Shown here: one piece after another, positions 58,850 through 64,000 of the stretch | Layout: each line of letters starts with the position of its first letter | How positions within the stretch are numbered: position 1 is the stretch's first letter | Source of the DNA: Ochromonas danica | Lineage: Eukaryota; Sar; Chrysophyceae; Chromulinales; Chromulinaceae | NCBI GenBank assembly: GCA_015146655.1 | Contig: VKHL01000046.1 | Location: forward strand, 1 to 64,000 | Length of the DNA: 64,000 nucleotides | Direction of reading: 5' to 3' | Notes under the pieces: generated by a model | What the model was told of the DNA's origin: nothing | Seen by the model: only the letters and a program-made list of their open reading frames with translations | Database searches by the model: none | Made by a program: the position numbers and the translations under genes

Positions 58850-59197
58850 TTTCTAGGAATACTCTTGAGAGATATCAAATAACCACCCCACAATATAGCT
58901 AGAAATGTGACTCTTATCCCTTAGTTAAGAGTTATTGGTCTATAGGTAGAATCGTTTGGATTGGTGTGGATAAGATTGCTTGTTGGGATTGATGATGATT
59001 GATCGACAAGACAGTCTTGGGTGAGTGATGATGTCTATGGCATGCATGCATTGGCACGCACAGCACACACAAAGCCAAGACTGTCAGCTTCAACATACCC
59101 CTCTCGGAGACCATTTCAAACTAAAAAAACTCTACTAAAAATCTCATCTTTTGGGAGATATTGTTGGAAAATTGGAAAATGATGAAATTCTGAAATT
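58850..59197. promoter_or_regulatory. Divergent promoter of CD36-like and OTU genes
   Basis: These 348 bases contain no supported coding exon; the minus frame at 58932-59114 has a signal-peptide-like start but no neighbours. No TTAACTTAA or ACGCGT element was found. Confidence 0.35.
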
Positions 59198-62023
59198 ATG
59201 AGCAGAACAAACACGTCAAGGTAAAACGACTTTTCAGTTCTTGACCTTCTTCCCCCCTTAGCGAACTTTCTTCACTCACTGCTCTGCTGCAAGTAATTTG
59301 GAAAATCACGTTTCCAGGGTGTCGATCTTTCAGTTTTCCATCTCTTCTCTTCCTCTCTTTCCTTCTCTTGATAAGAAGTTAAAAAAGCTTCCTTTTCATT
59401 CTTAGTGTATATCTTCAAGAGTCATCATTATCTATCCTGGAGAGTCGTGAGCATTGTGTAGTCGGTGACTGTGACTGTCTCACTTGTCCTCCTCTTGAGG
59501 TGTCATTATCTATCAACAGTAGAAATCAACAATTAGAAAAAGAAGCAAGCATAATAACAGAAGAAGAGGAAAGCAGTGATCGCCCTACCGCCTCTCCTCG
59601 CCTACCTGCTTCTCCCAATCTTCCCCTCCTAACAAGTCCTCTTGAATCATCATCGTCATCATCATCGTCATCATCATCATCTTCTTCCCCAACCAAACGA
59701 CAAAGAATAATGACTGAGTCTTCCGTGGAAGAGCGAAAATTTCAAGATTCTAGTGAGTCATTTGGTAGTCAATCTTACGCGAGTAATGCCAATCGTACGG
59801 CAGCTCATCACGAGGAAAGCAAACATCCTGCAGTGGATGACACAGCCTCGGAGTCAGATGGAGAGAGCATCCCAGAGGAGAATCCTTCTCTTCCTACTCA
59901 ACACGTTGACACTAGTGAGAACGCTAATAATAATAACAAGGAGAATATTCTGGATGAGACACGTTCAGCTTCTTCTTCCGTTATCAATGTTGATAATGTA
60001 GAGATTGGTGGTCATTATGATGTGTTAGACTCAAATAATCGATGGTGTGAAGGAGAGGTGAGAGAGGCATAATCGATATTATTTGACTGATAACTAATGA
60101 TTCGTGACTTGTTTTTATACTATGTAGGTTTTGAAGATTAATTTCCTTCAAAAAACTGTCTTTGTAAGTTATCTGTATTGGGAAAGTCGTTTTGACGAAT
60201 GGATTTCCAATATTCCTGAAAGACTTGCTCCTCTTCATGCACACACCTACTATCCTGGTGGTGAATTGAAGGTTGGTCAACGTGTTGAAGTACTTGATGA
60301 GCAAAATAAATGGTTAGAAGCATTCGTTATTGAAGCCAATGCTACGCAGGTATGTACACTATGTGATCAATATTATATAGATTGCTGATATTTTCCTTTC
60401 GCTGTTTCATATCTTAAGGTGAAAATCCATTATAAGGGATTTCATCAAAAGTTTGATGAATGGATTGATCGAAATCGCACAGATCGATTCCTTCCATTTG
60501 GAAGAAATAAACTTGCTAACTTATCTCGTCAAAAGCTTGTTCTTTGGGCCACAAGAGATTATCAAGGATCTTCATCTGTACCTCTCCCTGGTAGTCATTC
60601 TATGCGTGAACAAACAAATTCCTTAAACCGAGTACGTTATGTTGAGACCGACGGTCGCGTGCCAAAGATTGGCAAGTTATCAGCTCAATTCAGCAAATAC
60701 CAAGAAGTTCTTCGCTCTCAACAACTGGTTATTTTCCCGATCGTCGGTGATGGAAATTGTCTTTTCCGTTCGGTTGCTCATCAAGTTTATGGGGATGAAA
60801 ACTTGCATTTACTCGTCCGACAAAAGTGTATGGATTATATGGAGTCAGAGGCAACGTTCTTCAGTCAGTTCATTGTTGGTGGCTTGGAGGCTTTCCCACA
60901 GTATATCAGGGCCAAGCGAGCGGATGGATGTTGGGGTGATGACCCCGAAATTGGAGCTATGTGTGAATTGTACAATCGCCCGGCAGAGATTTGGGCATAT
61001 GATCCAACTCAAGGTGCTCGAAAGCTGCGCACTTTTCACGAGCGTACCCCATCAATAATATGTGGACGATATCAAAATAATCTGAGCCTTGACCGAGAAA
61101 TTCAAGTTCAATCTTCCTCCACTGCGGCTGGCCTTGAAGTCTCACCCATGCGCTTGAGTTACTATGGCGGTGGTCATTACGACAGTATTATTGATGCCCA
61201 ACATTCTAGTACTCGTTTGCTTCGTTTGAAGCCGGGCGAAATTGAAGACATGCGCATTTCCTCCTCGCGCAATCGCTGGGCCCTAGCCAATAGGGAGCAT
61301 AGTGAGGAGCAAGTGTTGCAGGCAGTTCATCAATTGAGCGATTTGGAGGCCACTGAAGCCATGACAATTGATGCTGCCTTGCAAGAAAGCAGAGCACTCT
61401 ATCGTGATCTCGAGAAAGTAGACTTGGAAACTTGTTTGTTGTTATCTTTGGATGGTATGGATGGAAGCACTGCGAACAGCATCAATACTCATGGTAGTAG
61501 TTGTGACGGAAAGGAAAACGACAACCTTCTGAAGCTTGTTGAAAAAGAAAGCGAACAAGAATTTATCGATCAAGCTATCCTTTCTTCCTTGCAACAAGAG
61601 TCTGTGCTGCAAGATCATGCTCTAGTTGAAGATACTATACGCAGATCTGAAGTGGAGGTCGTAAATGCCCAGAATGAAGCAACGCTTGCTGAACAATCCG
61701 ATGTGGAGCTAGCTATCAAATTATCCACCCTGAGCGAAGAAGAGGCTCTGGAGTTGGCACTGCAGCAATCATTGCGGTCAAGTACGAGTGAAGCAGCAGC
61801 ACCAGCTACAATACAATCTGCTACTGCGCAACTCCCCACAATGAGTAATTCCTCAATGGCTCAATTTAATGTTGCCGAGGATGAAGATGAGCAGCTACGT
61901 AGAGCGATCCAAGCGTCGTTAGAAACACCGTTGGCCAATCCAGATTTCCTTTATGATGCTGTTATGGACGAGGATATGGATGAGGAGCTAATGTTGGCAA
62001 TCCAGGAATCGCTTCGCAAGTAG
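59198..62023 (+). CDS. OTUD5-like deubiquitinase with twin Tudor-knot-like domains, 833 aa
   Basis: Exons are 59198-59220, 59406-60057, 60128-60349 and 60419-62023. The small first exon (MSRTNTS, donor GTAAAA) is inferred: the second exon has no ATG before 59709 but is open upstream to a good acceptor (CATTCTTAG). If wrong, translation starts at 59709. Two adjacent repeats (GGHYDVLDSNNRWCEGEV...FDEWI and GQRVEVLDEQNKWLEAFV...FDEWI) look like Tudor-knot or chromo-barrel domains. The OTU domain has DGNCLFRSVAHQVYGDENLH (catalytic Cys), ELYNRPAEIWAYDP and GGGHYDSII (catalytic His), matching OTUD5/DUBA. The C-terminus carries several UIM-like helices (EEEALELALQQSLRSS; DEELMLAIQESLR). It removes ubiquitin chains; the Tudor-like modules suggest chromatin or histone-tail binding. 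Confidence 0.85.
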
Positions 62024-62405
62024 AGTCGATCTAATTTTCCTTTTGTAAGTAGTCTTTAACATGCATTGTAAGTAGAATGCTATTGTTAGTTAGCAGGGAT
62101 GAAAGCGTGCATTGTTGTTAAATAAGCTTGTTTTATAATACCGGAAATACCCTTCTGATAGTGTTACTTGATTGTCGTGTAAAACATCAATTAGATTATT
62201 AGTGAGGGATTCTATGGCGACGATGCAAAAAAAACAAGAAGCATTGAATGTGCCAAAATTAGCTGATACAATATAAGAATAATTCGATGTCAGGATGTTG
62301 GAATACAGCAAAAACAGATAATCTTGCATGAGGATAATAGTTATGATGCAAACATCTCACACCTCTTTTGGCTCGAATAGTGCGGGAGAGAAAATTGCGC
62401 TTTGT
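62024..62405. other. Convergent intergenic region
   Basis: These 382 bases separate the OTU and SH2 genes; no gene, RNA or repeat recognised. Confidence 0.45.
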
Positions 62406-63938
62406 TCAAACTTTGTTGACAATGCTTAAAATTTGATTCGCCTGGTATTCGTCGAGAAACCCCTTGGTAAGCAACAATTTAACTCCGTGCTTGACCATGT
62501 ATTTACCCCCAATCAATTCTTCATCATCGGATACAAGGCGATTGGCTGGGAGTTTGGTTGATTCCTGCACCTGGTGGAGAGACTTCCCATTCTCATTCTC
62601 TAGAGGTGGAAAGTTGTCCCACGCGCCAGCGAGAGTCTTACTACTCCCATTCTCCAGAGGCAAAAAGTTGTCCCACCCACCAGCAAGAGTAGTGAATCCA
62701 TAGGACACAGAAGATAAGCTCTCTACTCCGAAAAGAGCTTCATCCGAGCATTTCTCTAGCGCCTTCCTATCACCATAGTGATTGGCCGGAAGGGGCATTG
62801 TGGAGCATGAAATAATAGTTTCCCACTGGTCCAACGAATCTCGGGGAAACTCATAACCTGTTGCCTGTACGGCAGCATATAAGGTGTTCACAACAGTATT
62901 TTGAATACATTCAACAAGATTAGGATAGCAATGTTGTTCATCACGAGCAATATAATATCCATCCACTCCATTGCAAACAGCATAATGATCGACATTGCCA
63001 GAGTTTAAATGTTTGCAAGTGATAACGAAATGGTTTTTGGGATCACTACTATATCTCAATATGATGAGCTGATGAGGCATAGCTCTCCCGTTAGTGCATT
63101 GAAGCTTCTTTTCAATCAAAGCAACTGCTTGCTCTCTATTTGCATCGCTGCGAAACCATTGCACAGGAAGATCTGTTGATGGGATGGTCAAAGCAGAGGC
63201 CTTCGTCAAGGTTTGACGAAGAGGGCCAAATCGTGTAAGCCATTGACCAAACATGTTCACGGTGACTGGCTTTAATGCAAGGTCATTCCCCACAAGTCTA
63301 GAAGATGCCTCATCCATTAAAGTAGAGCTGAGAAGCGTTTGAAGATGTTCCAGAGGCAGCCTTCTACAGAATAACACCTTGGACAAGTAATCTTGATAAG
63401 CTGAAAGAAATACTTTAAACGTTGTATTCTTTGCTTGTCCAAAATTACTATGCCAAAAGACACATCCATCAACATCTCCAATCATTTGCATTGTGGCTTC
63501 ATCAAAACCTTGAGAGCTCTATTAGATAACAACAAGTCATTTTGTAATTTCTATATTTAAATCTAGCATTAAAACTACTTACTTGATATACATCTTTCAT
63601 CATAATGGCAGTAATGATCTGAAACCGATTCATTAGTTCACCTTCTAATTTATGTATGGTATGGATTCTACCCGTCCATTGAGAGATGATCACATTCTGA
63701 AGAAATCCTTTCGTAGCCTTTGTTTTACTGATACCATCAACTTCTTCTTTAATCTTTTGAAGTAGATTGATATCTTTGCCAATCAAATCACGAACCTTAT
63801 CTAAAGAAGCTTTTATTTTGGGAGAGGTATTGATGAGTGGTTGATTGCTGCAGACTTTTTGCAATGAGGAAAGACATTCTGAATAAAGGGATGTGGCATG
63901 AAGAAGAGCTCTACAGGTGACCACCAACTTCGTCTCTC
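62406..63938 (-). CDS. SH2-domain protein, STAT-like layout (5' partial)
   Basis: Exons are a partial one ending 63583 (beginning about 63938, possibly 63910) and 63518-62406; its start lies beyond the window. The upstream exon is helical coiled coil (KIKASLDKVRDLIGKDINLLQKIKEEVDGISK). A linker-like block (MFGQWLTRFGPLRQTL) precedes a likely SH2 domain: QWFRSDANREQAVALIEKK, then QLIILRYSS with the Arg that binds phosphotyrosine, HFVITCKHL, DHYAVCNGVDGYYIARDEQ and CYPNLVECI. This is the usual SH2 strand order. The tail holds a tandem repeat TLAGxWDNFxPLEN twice. A coiled coil plus linker plus SH2 resembles STAT proteins, but no DNA-binding domain is visible within the window. Confidence 0.72.
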
Positions 63939-64000
63939 CTGTACAAAACTGTTGTCAGAAGACTCTAATATATTCATATGATGGATAAAATAAGATTTCT

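Overview
The window is nuclear DNA of a photosynthetic stramenopile (an ochrophyte alga). The evidence is a fucoxanthin-chlorophyll-type light-harvesting protein with an AAF plastid pre-sequence, an aureochrome (bZIP followed by a LOV photosensor, an architecture known only from photosynthetic stramenopiles), and several proteins with bipartite plastid-type leaders. Introns are short (about 55-190 bases) with GTAAGT/GTGAGT-type donors. Coding regions carry many serine, asparagine, glutamine and acidic runs. A CEP295-like centriolar protein suggests the species builds centrioles or flagella at some stage. I cannot name the genus.

I support 30 genes. Strands alternate almost perfectly: of 29 neighbouring gene pairs, 12 are head-to-head, 12 tail-to-tail and only 5 tandem. 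The head-to-head gaps are 129-492 bases, so most genes appear to share bidirectional promoters. Five of these promoters carry a TTAACTTAA-type element, and three of the five also carry an intact AAACGCGTT. The aureochrome promoter has two TGACGTCA palindromes, a perfect form of the TGACGT site that aureochromes bind.

Layout. 0-3.2 kb: a small hypothetical gene and two tail-to-tail paralogues of a putative NTF2-like family. 3.5-10.1 kb: a DUF4079 plastid membrane protein, a 1142-residue polytopic membrane protein and a secreted hydrolase-like protein. 10.2-15.6 kb: a lysine-rich nuclear-type protein, a Golgi-type sulfotransferase paired with a signal-peptide-bearing proteasome-beta-like Ntn hydrolase, and a PTPMT1-like phosphatase paired with the light-harvesting gene. 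15.9-18.3 kb: UMP-CMP kinase and thymidylate kinase, head to head. 18.8-25.3 kb: an acidic plastid-type protein, a type I membrane glycoprotein and a coiled-coil protein. 25.7-34.7 kb: aureochrome, CCT gamma and the CEP295-like protein. 35.2-44.4 kb: Aurora-type kinase, TLC-domain protein, USP37-like deubiquitinase and the decapping enzyme DCP2. 44.7-53.5 kb: arylamine N-acetyltransferase, a leucine-rich-repeat gene interrupted by one TGA, and a 1569-residue helical-repeat protein. 54.3-64 kb: an Arg/Ser-rich protein with an NTF2-like tail, a CD36-family receptor, an OTUD5-like deubiquitinase with twin Tudor-knot-like domains, and an SH2-domain protein that runs off the window.

No rRNA, tRNA, CRISPR array, retroelement or virus-like element was recognised. 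The only mobile-element candidate is a 287-base inverted-repeat unit at 45.66-45.95 kb. Exon boundaries were worked out by hand from splice consensus and reading phase, and every multi-exon model given here keeps an open frame.
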